Shown: positions 47,480-60,300 of the stretch, in pieces
Position numbering within the stretch: the first letter of the stretch is position 1
Layout: each line of letters starts with the position of its first letter
Source: Onthophagus taurus
Taxonomy: Eukaryota > Arthropoda > Insecta > Coleoptera > Scarabaeidae
NCBI RefSeq assembly: GCF_036711975.1
Contig: NC_091976.1
Span: 23,002,001 to 23,066,000 of the forward strand
Length of the DNA stretch: 64,000 nucleotides
Direction: 5' to 3'
Notes under the pieces: model-generated
Seen by the model: the letters and a program-made list of their open reading frames with translations, nothing else
The model's database searches: none
What the model was told of the DNA's origin: nothing
Program-made: the position numbers and the translations under genes

Positions 47480-48800
47480 AAGTAATAATGTTGACTTGTC
47501 AATATACAGAAAACAAGGTGTGAAATCGGCGGATGGTTCACTGAAGTGGAAATATAAAAGATAAGGAAATTAGTGGACAAGAGTATAATTGCAAGCTACT
47601 TTGAAGACCAAGTGGAGCTAATTTTACACTATGTGGAGAAACATGGGTCCATAGGGACTAATTTACTAGACAATTAGGCGAAAGAGACGGGGATTTCACG
47701 CGCGAATAATTAGATTCCTGAAGTGCTGGAAAGGACAGCTTATCAAGATAATTCCCAATTCGGACAAGTAGATATTGATAGTTAACGGCCTATTAGTCTA
47801 TTTCTAGTAATAGGGAAAGCACTCTACAGCTTTGTATTAAATAAGGTCAAATACCATATGTACTTGAATAGGTTAATGCACGATTTTGTTGCGGTTATGT
47901 GGCGCATTGTTCGCTTTTAGAAAAACAAGTCTGTATATGGCATATTTAGTAAGCGTTATCAACTTAATTAGAATTAAAGTTACTGAACGAAACGAATGTC
48001 GATATCCATAACTCAGCATGGTCTTCAGCAATGCTTGTGTTGGGCTTCATTATGAGTATTATTTCTAATAGAGATTAAAGCAATATTTCAATAACGAAGC
48101 CAGGTAGAACGTTTGTAGGTTTTTTATAATTTTTTCGGTTTTAAAGTTATATTTACATATTGTAACTTAACCTACAAAATATTCTTAGCGTATTGAATAG
48201 GGAAGCAGACATCCTTATTGTTATTCGCAACTATAGAAGTGGATAATACGTACGTTAATGGAAATTGCAACTCAAGTATCCGATAGCGGCTACAATTAAT
48301 TGCAGGACACTGTCATAAAATAAAATCTACTGTTTCACCAATCTCTATGTATGTTAGATTAGGGATACATGAGTTACCACCCCATCGAATTAAATTTCTG
48401 ATGCTGAAAATTGACAGATGCTCTAATATGGCCTGGATATTCGCAAATATATAGGCAGTACAGAGAATATGAATAAAGACGAATAATATGAATACCTACT
48501 GACGTACATCCAAATCATCAGTACTGTCCGCTAGGAGTTGAGAGTTTGAACCTACCGCTTTGAACCTACAGAAGAAACAGAAAGGTGCATCCATAAACAT
48601 TTTCACAGACAGTCGGGCCGCCTTAAAGGCAATTCAGGCCTATACGTGTGACTCCGCACTGATCAGAGAGAACCCACCATAGGGCAATGAGTCACTCTCA
48701 GAATGCTAACGAAAGCTTCAACTCGACAGTTTGGCTATTGACCCCAAAGCACAAACATTCCGGTTTGAAAATTGTCTAAATTTTTGCTTTTATTGCGGCT
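47480..48800 (+). pseudogene. LINE fragment with RNase H domain
   Basis: RT scraps around 47760-47930 (IIPNSDK, GKALYSLVLNKVKYHM, frames mixed). Then a clear RNase H core KKQKGASINIFTDSRAALKA with IQAYTCDSALIRE at 48565-48680. RNase H places it in the I/R1/Jockey group. Heavily decayed. Confidence 0.6.
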
Positions 48801-50436
48801 AGTCTGTTTCATGAAGGACACAGCGCCATTTTAGAAAAAATGAATTCATTGAATATTGTTATCTCTACCGCCCGGTTAATACCAAAAATATTTTGCTTCT
48901 AAAAGTACATTGTCGAGAACTTAAAAGAAGACCAGTATTTCCTAGCGACGTGGAAATGAAATTATGAACAATATCTTCCAAAAAACTAAAAGTGTTGTAA
49001 CTGCTGGAAGCTGGTGTGAGGTGTAAATTGATGAAGGTCAATGAGGATGTCTTTAAAATTGTGTAGGTTACTCGGTTGGTGGACAATACAGTTTGATGAA
49101 GTTATGGCAATATTTAAACTTCTGCTACATACTTGCTAATTTTGAATCAGATATTTGTTCATCTTGGGTGGAGTTTACAGCAGTTTGATAATTGCTTAAC
49201 ACGTTTCTAACTCTGCAAAACTTGCTAAATGGTGAGTCCATATTATCAATAAACACGACAGGATTAACAGATAATCCTTCTAAGTTTATTTTGTGTGTTC
49301 AAAGACCATTTCTTCGAAGATTTACAGAGTATTTTTCATAACACTCAAGTCGTAACTGTTAAAAATATTTTTAACTAAAGGATTTGACAATGCCAGCCAT
49401 TATAGTCAAAATGCAGGAAATGCAATAAGGAAAATTGTCAAGACTCTTTTTCTGACTGAATAAGGTATCATGTTAATGTTCGGTTAAGTTAACATGGATT
49501 TAATCAAGTTCTATAAAGTTGGTCCAAAATTTGTTAGACATAAATAAAACTATTTTATCCATAATCACCTTGTAATTGAAGTTTTATCCACACTTATGAA
49601 CCGTATAAAGTACCATTTTATACACTAGTGGAATAAAGTAACTTTATTCCATTAGTGGACTAATGAAAAATACAATCTTAAATCAATCACATCCTATTCT
49701 TTGATTTAAATAAATAAAATATTGTTATTGTTGCTATATTAATAAATAGATATAAATAAATAAATATAAATATATTTTTTAATAAATAGCAACAATTCAG
49801 CACCTCCCAATGTTGTTTAGTTAATTGCAATGATTTTTTAGGTGACAGCCGCTGTCAGAGTGAAATGTCAAATCATTTTTTGATAACATCAGATGAAATT
49901 TTGGCGATTCTGATTCTAAATGAGTGTGATTGTGGATAAAACGTTGTATTGCATGCGTGTTTTAGATGCATTTTATTCACTTAAGAACATTCTAGCGTGA
50001 ATAAATTGCTGTCTAAAACACTACACAATAAATAACTGTTATCATCACAGTTCATAAAATAAACTTTTTAAGTTCAAGGATAATTTATTTAAACATTTAA
50101 TATCAAACATCGAAAAAATTTAAATAAGACACAAAATCTAGAAAAAAATTCTTTATTAACCTCATCTTTTCATTAATTTATCACAACAGAACAAAAACAA
50201 TCTCAATAATTTATGTTATTATCATCACAACTCACAAAATACACATAATTTTAATATTTTAAGTTCAAGGTTAATTTGTTCAAATTTTTTTAATAATGAT
50301 AAGATCATTTTTTCCTTATTAAGTACATTTCACCAAATACGGTTATTAATATTTAATACCTGTATAGACACTATACATTAATTAATAATAATTATTATAA
50401 AAAAAAATAGGAAAATTTCTCAAAGGGTTGCTTAGC
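48801..50436. other. Gap downstream of AANAT1, no gene seen
   Basis: AT-rich. The last part should be the 3' UTR of AANAT1. An imperfect repeat (CATCACAGTTCATAAAATA at 50042, CATCACAACTCACAAAATA at 50222) is present. Confidence 0.45.
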
Positions 50437-53400
50437 TTAGTTGATCCTTTGAATGTAAACGGTAACTTCTTTGTGTGGATGTTCCGGATTAAATACTGGG
50501 CGACCTTCCTTCTTATAATCTTCATATTTTAACGAATAAATACATTGGAATCCAAGCCTGGCGATCGCTTTTGCACTAAAATGACTCGAACAGTCGCATC
50601 TCATTAACTTAAAATCTTGTTCTCTAGCAAGTTCTCTAAAGAAAAAAAGATAAAAATAAAAAAATAAATAATTGAGACTCTTTAAGTTGTTGGGTAAGTC
50701 ACCAGATGCAACCGAAAACGTCTTTAGTTTATTATTAATACGAAATGTTTGTTTATTTAATCAAATGTTTATTTTTTCTTGTTAATGAAGTGCTGAGCTA
50801 AGTCGTGGCGATTTTATTAAACTTATTCTAATTTTGAATTTAAATTAACAATTTAATTAATGCTTTTTATTGGGGTTGAAATGATTAAGAACGTGTTTAT
50901 TAGAATTTATGTAACAGCTCGATGAATATTTAATTACTCGTGTAATTGATTATTGTTTAGTTATAAACGGTACATTAACGCAAATTATCCGTTACACGTG
51001 CTTTAATGCCTATATCACGTTCATATATTTTATTGCCAAAGAAAAGTTTTCATTACCTCGTTTTATTCATAAGTTTCTTCGCTATTCCTTGCCCCCTCCA
51101 AGATTTATCAACTGATAAAATATCAACAGAAATCATTTTATCAATATCAGGATATTTTCCAAAAACATCAGCCATTTTATCTACGTAACTTAATAAATTA
51201 GTTATTTTCGAAAATTTCGGATCTTTAACAATAAATTCTTCTTTTCCATCGTTTTTATTTATAATTCCATTTAAGCAAACGCCAATTATTTTTCCTGAAT
51301 CGGTAATAGCCATAACAGAAACGTTATCTTTTAAAGCTTTCATTGAGTATTCTTCAAGTTCTTTACAAGTTTTTTCGCCGTCTAAAAGCTTTACATCCAC
51401 GTTTAACGGCTCATCCCGAAAGAAAAAAGTTCTTAAAAAATCTAAAACTTTTTCGCTTTCTTCTTTTTTAATAACTCTCAATTGAAAAGGTTCCGGAGGT
51501 GGTAATAATGGAGTATCCGGTGTTTGTGGTGTACAAGGAGTTTCAACGCTTGGTGGTAAACTCTGAAATAATAAATAAAAACAATTAAACCGAAATTGAA
51601 AGGGAAAACAGTTTTAATGACTTTATTTCAAACTGCGTAGTGAAGCTAATTAATTGCGTTGATTAATATGTTTTGTAATCCAAGTCAGGAATTTGTTTTC
51701 GGCTTTTTAAATTTAAATGAAAAATCGTAAAGAGAATAAGTTAAGTTGGTATTTGTTGGTTTATCATTTAAAAAAATTATGGGTTGTAACAAATTTCGAT
51801 TTGTAACGATGTTGGTAAAAATAACTTGGTTAAGTAAACGTTGCTCGTAATCTCGATTTGAATCGGTTTTCGTTGGTTGTTTGCCAAAGAATTTAACGTT
51901 TCCACTGTTCGATTTCCATGTTTGCTAAATGTTACTTAAATAAAGATAAATTGCTTTTAAACCTTTAAAAACGTTTAACATCATTTTGTTTGAAACGCAA
52001 ATGTAAAATATGATTTTGAAGTGGTTCTTAATGTTAAAATGTTTTTGCTTTTAGCAATTTAAATACTTATCGGTTAGTTATCCTTGAAAATATACATCAT
52101 ATATAATTATTTATTTCAGGAACGTTTTATGGAACAATAATAAGCAAATTCTTTTATGCAAATTGAGATATGTGTGATTTAAACACTCATTTATTTCACT
52201 CAGTTATTTAAACAGTTGAGTATGTATATAGGGTTAGCTAACAAAAACTTGCATATTTCCCAAGAGCGAAAACAAAGAGATGGGCTGACACCAACGTTGT
52301 TTAATCTGGGGTTGGAACTTACCATAAGAAAAATGAAAATAAGAAGTTGAATCTATTGATAACCAAATCAGTGTCCTATAAAAACGATATTAATATCTTA
52401 AGCCAAACAAGAAAGGATGCAGAAGAAACGTACCTATAGACAAATAGTCAGGAAGAGTCGTGAAAAAGAATATTTTGCAATACAATCAAATTTGAGGATA
52501 TACATAGAAATATGAAGTTCCGGATCTATAAAACAATTTTAAGGCTTTGTGAGAGAATGCTGTGGGACATGGACGTTAACTCAGAAACTGCTCAATAGCA
52601 TAGATGTCTTTAAGAAGAAGATCCTGGGAAGAATTGTAGGCCCAATATAAAACCAAAAACTCTCGGCGTACATCAAAATCCAGAGATTTTAATGGGCAGG
52701 ATATGTGGCCACAATGAAAGAGGGAAAACTACCGAAGCAACTATTTAACAGAAAAATGCAAGAACCGAGACTTATAAGCAAGAACACCAGGGCTGATACT
52801 GGACAGAGAAGCTTGGAGGCAAAAATTGAGAGATGCTATGATCATGCTAGTTGATCCTATTCAACTATAGTATTGAAGCTGTTAAACGACGTCTTGTTAT
52901 CTACTGATAATGGTGATACTGTAATTTTTCTTGATTTTACAAAGACTTTTGTCACAATTGATTTCCTGGTACTACCAAGATGTGTAAAGTTCTTGCCATG
53001 TACACATTTCAGTTCTCTAAACAATATTATGATTGTAAAATGTTTACTTTGCAATAATACTGCGTATAGACGAAATGTAAATTAATGTCATGTAGTTAAA
53101 TACAACTATAATTAATCGTGATTAGTGTCAACTTGATTTGTATATTAAGAGTAAATAGCACAGCTCTTTCATTCATTCAGCTTTTTGTTCATCTTCTAGT
53201 TACAAACATACTGGACACATCAATTTAATGATTTTCTAAAGCCCTTAAGTCGTAACCTCTTCAAAGTTGGCTTGTCAAATTGAATATGTTGTACCATCTC
53301 GTCGTTTTGTACGCAAGTATGATAGATGATACTAAGCTTTGCAGCGGTCTGTAGAGCCATTGAAGATGAAGAATTCCAAGAACGAACGGAAACATATTCG

Positions 53401-56400
53401 AAAGAATAAAAGAGTGAATAAGAAATTGTGAAAAAGTAATAATATCTCATGTTTCGGGAGAAACTGTCAATACGGAAAGCCAAGAAGAACCTGATGAAGA
53501 AAGAAATCCATGAAGAAAAAAACCATTAATACCATATGAACCCAAATGTAGTTAACACATGCAGCTTCGGTTAAACGTAGGGCGAAGAATTATGACTTCG
53601 TCTGATTATGGTGGAAATAGATCATTTCTTCTGATTAAGCCGAGGTTCCTGGCGGCCAAGGTTCAACAATAAATACCATGTGGACCCAAATGTAGTTAAC
53701 ATATTACAGCAAGCAGCCTTGGCTAAACTTAGAGCTAAGAATCTATGACTTTGTCTGATTATTGTAGAAATGGATCATTTTGTCAGATTAAACCAAAGTT
53801 GTTTGCGGCCGTGACTCAACAATAAATACCATATGGACCTAAAAGTAGTTAATATCATATATTACAGCAAGCAGCCTCGGCTAAACTTAACCCTTAACCC
53901 CAAACATAGGTTCAGTAGACAGTTTGAATTGTCATAGTGCAGTGTAATGTGAGTGGTAGGCTCTAGAAACGTGCAAGTCTATGAAATCAATTGTTTTGAA
54001 TTACAGTAAGGAGGTCCTAAAGACCTCTAATTGCATATATATGTATACTAAACAAAAGTAGCAACTAGTTTAGCAACTATCGCTAAACCAGGTCCTAGTA
54101 GACATGATACCCGAATAAATTTGAATGATCAAAATTTTGAAAATAAGATAATAAGAAGTTGTTGTGTAATGGAACAAGATTATATTTATCGGACGAAGAA
54201 CTTGATGAAATAGCAGATGATCCCGACCGAGATCCTGATTATATTTTAGAGGATAGTAATGATTCAAGTCAGATGATAATTTCCTGGACATATCCGACGA
54301 AGTCACATATTGTGGCAAAAATGGTTTTCAGTGGACGTCGACTAAACCAACAAGAAATACTGAAACCAGATCGCATAATATCATTACAAGATTACAAGGG
54401 CTAACTACAATTGGTAGAAATTTAAGAAATATGATATATTCATGAAATATGATATGATACGAATTCTACTTAAATCAAAGCGCTGCTTGGACTCCTTATG
54501 TAGCCATTAATTATGAAATCCTCACATGAGGACATGTTATCCATATTTTCCAAAGATTATTTGGGACGGCCCATTTTTAGAACGACAATTTCGAAAAAGG
54601 TTCGAAATTTTACTAACCAGCCTTTGATTTGATAACAGCGTAGATCGGGAAGAACGAAAGAAGTCGAATCCAACAGCTATGATCTCTGACATTTTCGACA
54701 AATTCGTTTCAAACAGCCAAAAACTATTTTCTGTATAAAAATGCGTTACTATTGATGAAATGCCTATGCCTTTTAGAGATAACTGTCGTGTTCGTATATA
54801 CATGCCTAGCAAGCCAGCTAAATATGGCATAAAAGTTATGTGCATAACCGCACGCAATTCGTATTTCTACAATGGCTATATTTACGCAGGAAAAGATACT
54901 GATGTTAGGTGTAGGGCTCTCTGAAGAAGAGAGAAAACTATCGAAACCTTCACAATGTGTGATTAGATTGTGTAAACCTATCGACAGATCAAACAGAAAC
55001 GTAACTCCAGCTAACTATTTTACGTCAATAGAAGTAATTGATAAATTGAAGAGATCTGGCTTGACGCAATAAAGCAGTTCTATTAGCTTCAATTATGCAT
55101 CATTCTAAAGATAATGAACTTGGAAAGCCAGAAATAATTAAATATTACAACCATACCAGTCAGGAGGTTGTTCTCGATATGAAATGCGCTAATTTTATAT
55201 AATACATTAGCTGTATTTTATACTCTAGTAAACATCAGTACAGTAAACAGTTTTATTTTATATCTGTGCTATCAGGGTGACCAAATGTTTTAAATTTGTG
55301 AAGGAGTTGGCTTTTGAACTGTTAGAACCTCATCTAAGGTAAACACTAACAACAGACTTTCCTGGGGAACTGCGGTCTAAATCTTTTGAGATTTGCTGTT
55401 GCACATCAAGTCCACAATGATGAAAATACTGTTCCCGATGACAAGAAAAAGTTGTAGTATTTGCCCATCCTCAAAAATGAGAAAAACGAATTATTGTTAG
55501 ACATGTTGTTTCTAATAAGGTTGATATTTCAGTGTTTCGGGTTAAGGGTTAAAGCGGGGAATCTATGACTTCGTTTGATTATGGTGGAAATAGATGACAC
55601 CAATTATGGCTCCAAAAGTGCACAACATTCTGCAACTCCCCACCACAAGGCAGCCTTGGCCAAACTTAGAGTGCAGAAACTTTAAGCAGAGGTCTCTTAC
55701 GGTTCAATATATATATTGATGCAACAACGGACAATACATGTTACAAGGATTCGGCAGACAAGTGATCATAGCTATGTACATTAAGATGGAGAGAATTAAA
55801 GGTGTTTCAGGAAGTCAAAGCAATACAATATTAATACGCGTATTGTATCAATATGATATATTAACTATAACCCCTCGATCGAAAGCGGCCTTGGCTTAAT
55901 CAAACAGTAAGTACGGATCTGAATCTCCAAGCATCTAAATCAATAGTTACAAGTAATAATAATTGATGAAGAGATGGGTTCGATAAAAAACCTTTTCATT
56001 CTTAAGTTCAGACTAAAGCAGATGAAATCATGTAGAGTTATAAAGCTCGATTCGTTACTAAAGGCTAAGAAACGTTGATTCTTATTAGTACATTTGACAC
56101 AATGATATTGACATTGATATTGGGTGAAATAAAAAGTATGATGCTGAAACAATTCTACTAAAAGCAGCTTTTTAGCAGCAATTGCGAAAGAATAGGAAAT
56201 ATTTATAGTTTGCAAATTACATGGAAACATATGGTTTCTGCAAGATGGTGGTATAAACCATCATTTCACTTTATGAAAAGTTTGGATTTGGGTTAAGGCA
56301 TCATCTAATTTGGAAAGAGAAATCCGTAGACAAGGCAAAAAGAATGGCTGATGCACACAATCTGGAGATACAACTGTATGTTAAGTAAAACAAAATCAAG

Positions 56401-57891
56401 AATATATAAGGCATGCATCAGCTCTATTATGAGATATGCAAAAGAAACAAAGGCGGAGATGGCAGAAACAAGATGAGAGAAGAGTTGGTATCATGGATGT
56501 TGTGCAATGAATGCGAGGTTGGAACGAATAACATAACAGATTGTTAAAGATCATAGAGGATAGAAAACCACTGCCAAGGCAACTACTAGAACGCCCCTTT
56601 ATGTGGTGAAGGGATTATTAGCACAAGTAGAAGGATATTTTGCCGCATTAATTAATAAATACAAAATGTATTTCACATCGGATATGTTATTGAACAAATC
56701 TTTAAGCTTCCTTATTACTTTCATCGCGTGCCCAATCCAGTTCCATTTCCTCATGTGGGTGTCTTGACTGAGTTGGGTTTGTTTTACGAGTCTTCACACT
56801 TCCTCGGTTCTTATTCGGTCTGTTCATTTGATTTTTAATATTTTTCTGACGCATTTCTTGATAAACAGTTACAGTTTCGAGTCTATTCTTATTGAAGTTT
56901 TACACGTTTTAATGAATTGGGTATGCGCTGTGAAGGGAATTTGAAAATTTTGCAAGGACATTATGAAAAACACATAAATTGAGTATTTTGCGAAGTTTCT
57001 TTGATTGTTGCCAAATATTGCAATTAAAATTAAAGTTTTAGTGATGTTCCTTAGATTGAGCTAATATATTAAAACCTTAATCTAATCTTATCAAATGTTT
57101 TCTGATCTATTAAAACTGTTGAAAAGTTATCGTTGAAAACATAACAACATTTTAATGTGAATAAATATTTATCGATTACTTCGTTATTTGCCAAAATATT
57201 TCAGGCTTCCGCTAGTTAATTGGATTATTTGTGAAATGATTCTTAAATATAGATAAATTTCTTTTAAAACTTAACATAAATTTTCTTTGTGACGTCAAAA
57301 GTGGTTTAAAAAGGGTTCTTGAGACGTTGAAATGTTAATTCTTTTTATTTAACTGCTTCAACATTTCTCGGTGAGTTATCCTTGAAAATTTACAACGTAC
57401 AAAATAATTTTTGTATAAATAATTTTTTTATGTAAATCTTTTAAATTTTGATGAAAAACTGTAGTTAGATTACTATAAAAAATTGTTTGAAATTATTTAA
57501 AAAATTTAAACAATTATTCTTTAGAACATAACAACATTTAAAAACTGAAAAATGTTTGTTGATAAGAAAAAAAAATGTTTCAACTATTTGTTTTGAAACA
57601 AAAACCACTTAAAGTGATGTAAATTCAATTTCAATATGTGTTTATCTAAAAGATTAGTTTAGTTTCGCCGAGATGAGTTTTCTCTTGAACAACAAACTGT
57701 ATACAAATTTGAACATTAATAAATTGATTCTTGGCGCGATTCCAAAAAAATAATTTAAAGATCCAAAAATACACATTTGTATGCTTCAAAACGTTAAGTA
57801 GATAAACAATAATTTGCAGACTTACCACGAATTCTGAAAATTTCAATTTGGTGAATTTTTCTTGGATGTATGAAGGCATCTCCACGGCCAT
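50437..57891 (-). CDS. AANAT1: Arylalkylamine/dopamine N-acetyltransferase (AANAT1, Dat-like)
   Basis: Acetyl-CoA dependent N-acetylation of dopamine, serotonin and related arylalkylamines, feeding cuticle sclerotisation and amine inactivation in insects (family knowledge). Exons: 57891-57826 (MAVEMPSYIQEKFTKLKF, SEFV), 51562-51057, 50635-50437; 256 residues, phases 0 and 2. After a Pro-rich linker (TPQTPDTPLLPPPEPF) come LRTFFFRDEPLN with the Glu equal to Dat E47, GKIIGVCLNGII, and DILSVDKSWRGQGIAKKL with a canonical loop RGQGIA. Then DCSSHFSAKAIARLGF holds both catalytic serines, and the end is EDYKKEGRPVFNPEHPH. The closest member here to Drosophila Dat. Intron 1 is 6.26 kb and holds LINE, tandem-repeat and piggyBac sequence. 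The upstream exon is joined by its good donor, phase match and lack of any other ATG in frame. Confidence 0.9.
52240..52860 (+). pseudogene. LINE fragment in AANAT1 intron 1
   Basis: FNLGLELTIRKM, then ECCGTWTLT-like text, FKKKILGRIVGPI, and WAGYVATMKEGKLPKQLFN: the C-terminal RT region of an endonuclease-RT LINE. Several stops. Confidence 0.6.
53540..55720. repeat. Tandem repeat about 160 bp, split by piggyBac remnant C
   Basis: Units hold CCATATGGACC / CCATGTGGACCCAAATGTAG, GCAGCCTTGGCTAAACTTAG and AATCTATGACTTTGTCTGAT. Copies lie at 53540-53890 and continue at 55549-55720, so the element inserted into an existing array. Confidence 0.7.
53891..55548 (+). mobile_element. piggyBac-family DNA transposon remnant C
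   Basis: TTAA target duplications (53887-53890 and 55549-55552) and inverted ends CCCTTAACCCCAAACA / TGTTTCGGGTTAAGGG. The transposase is broken but ordered: LSDEELDEIADDPDRDPDYI, FDKFVSNSQKLF, MPFRDNCRVRIYMPSKPAKY, GYIYAGKDTDV, LGVGLSEEERKLSKPSQCVI, NRNVTPANYFTSIEVIDKLK, then C-terminal scraps to about 55200. Total 1658 bp; several frameshifts and stops. Confidence 0.85.
56330..56640 (+). pseudogene. LINE C-terminal fragment
   Basis: RIYKACISSIMRYAKETKAE followed on other frames by RGWNE and IIEDRKPLPRQLLERP, the family ...IMTYxxETRADT...WNEHISR...P tail. Non-functional. Confidence 0.5.
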
Positions 57892-57994
57892 GATGGTTTC
57901 TTGTTTTTAAAGAAATAAAAAAATGTTAAAAAAACCACTTTGGTGAAGGTCTACCGTTTAAAGTTTAAAGTGTGGTTACTGAGATGGTTCTTAG

Positions 57995-58035
57995 TCGACT
58001 GGCGGTACGTTAATCGCTCCTCGACTTATATACAC
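57995..58035 (-). promoter_or_regulatory. Predicted core promoter of AANAT1
   Basis: On the minus strand TATATAAG (58032-58025) and, 32 bp on, an initiator-like CCAGTC with A at 58000. This predicts a 5' UTR of about 109 nt before the ATG at 57891. Confidence 0.6.
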
Positions 58036-58984
58036 ACACGAAGAATTGGACTATTATACGAAAGAAAACGGAACGAATAATCGATGTTATAAAATACAAC
58101 TCCACCCAACTTTGAATAGAACAAAACCGGCACAGAGAGTGAAATGAAAATCGTTTTAAAGTCTGCACCAAGTCAACTCGGTTCGTTCGTCGACGACTTC
58201 GTAATCTGGATTAATAATAATAAATTCCAACCGCGTTACTCAAATACTTTGTGACCCAATCCAAAAGTATTAATTTAATTTTGTTCAAAGAAAAAAAAAT
58301 TCTTTAATCTCACTATTGAGTTGTATTATTTGTTGAAGTCGACGCCCTCGCATCGACGGTTATTGTCGTACTGAAGCGTTTAAACGTTGGCAGAGGATCT
58401 TTTATATCATATTGAGCCTAGTACGGTGTGGGTGACGAGGAGCACATGCCGATTTTGTTTACTATCTATTGGCGTTTTACTAAACTGGATTTGGCTTCCT
58501 TCGTGTGCGAATGTATGCGTTGAGCGTGTATTGTAGAACGTTGAGGCAAGAATTCGAATAAAGGATTCATGATATGGAGGTCATGGCTGAAAAATAGCTC
58601 GCAGGAATGCTTCCTATGGTCGGATTTTATCAGGAAATGATTTAAAAATGAAATAAAAACTAACGATTATTGACTTGTCTTTATGATTACTAATTAAATC
58701 AAATTATAAAGAAAATGTTTATGTAATTTGATTCGAAATGGGCGAAGAATTTTTAGAATGTATTTGAAGGATTTAGTTTGTTCTTATAAAGTTGTTGTGG
58801 AAATAGTTGAAATTTTAATGAATTCTAGTGTTTTTTTATTTCCACTTTGATTGTAGAAACATATTTCCTTTAACGTTTCTTTATTATTTGTTAATTAACT
58901 TTTATTGTTTCGTCATTTTAAAAATTTAAAGAATTTGATTTCTTCAAATGCCACATTTTTAATACCGAGGTTTATGATCACGAA
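58036..58984. other. Upstream region of AANAT1, no gene seen
   Basis: Mostly AT-rich, with a more balanced, CpG-containing stretch at 58160-58560; may hold regulatory sequence. No motif I can name. Confidence 0.4.
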
Positions 58985-60251
58985 CTTAATAATTTGAATT
59001 ATCACAACTCTTTTCGTGAATTTTGGTTATTTTAAAAACTTTTTATCTCATAAACTAATAGAGATTTTGAAGAACGCTTTTATTCATGAAAAAAAAAATA
59101 CTTTTCTTTATAAATCATGAATGTTTCATCAAGATATCTTAAAAATTCGATGTTTCACGATTTCTTAAAAATGACTGCATAAAATTGTTTTTGTCTTAAA
59201 ATCGCAAAAATTCTGGTTGTTTTTAAAATTGTTATCTCATGAAAGAATAGAGATTTTCAAGAACGGTTTCATTCATGAAAAAAATATATACTTTTTTTAT
59301 AAATCACGAATCAAGATATCAACATGATATCTTAAGAATTCATTTTTGAAATGATAGATAATTGATATCTAATTCTGGTTGCTTTAAAAAGTTATTATTT
59401 CATGAACGAATATAATCAAGAACGTTTTGATTCATGAAGAAATAGATACTTTTCTTTATAAATCATGAAAGTTTCGCCAAGATATCTTAAGAATTCGATC
59501 TATAACGATTTTTAAAAAATGATTGTAGAAAATTGTTATCTAATTCTGGTTGTTTTAAAAAGTTATTATCTCATGAACGAATAGAGATATTCAAGAACTG
59601 TTGGAGTCATGAAAAAATATATACTTTTCTTTATAAATCATGAAAGTTTCGCCAAGATATCTTAAGAATTCGATCTATAACGATTTTTAAAAAATTATTG
59701 TAGAAAATTTTTTCTCTTCTTAAAATCGTAAAAATTCTTGTTGTTTTTAAAATTTTTATCTTATGAACGAATAGAGATTTTCAAAAACGATATGATTCAT
59801 GAAAAAATACATACTTTCTTTTATAAATTACGAACGTTTCATCAAGATATCTTAAGAATTCCATATGGCACGATTTTTAAAAAATTATTGTAGAATATTG
59901 TTATCTTCATATAAAATCATAAAAATTGTGGGTGTTTGAAAAAATTTTTATCTCATGAACAAATAGAGGTATTCAAGAACTGTTTGATTCACGAAAAAAT
60001 ACATACTTTTCTTTATAAATCACAAATGTTTCATCAAGATATCTTAACAAGCGGTTCCATCACGATTTTTAAAATATTATTGTAAAAAATTGTTATCTTC
60101 TTAAAATCGTAAAAATACAGGTTGTTTTAACAGTTATTTATTTTTATTTATTTATTTGTAATCTTTGGGATACAAACAGGACAGGCCCAGTGAAGTATCC
60201 ACTAATAATACATAAGAAGAACAATACAAAAATTAATGTTAATAATAATAA

Positions 60252-60296
<45 letters not shown>
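60252..60296. repeat. (TA)n microsatellite
   Basis: About 22 uninterrupted TA units inside the insertion that splits the array. Confidence 0.9.

Positions 60297-60300
<4 letters not shown>

Noticed and set aside
54537-54857. 106-codon minus-strand frame
   Set aside because: Opposite the ordered piggyBac transposase blocks on the plus strand; shadow.
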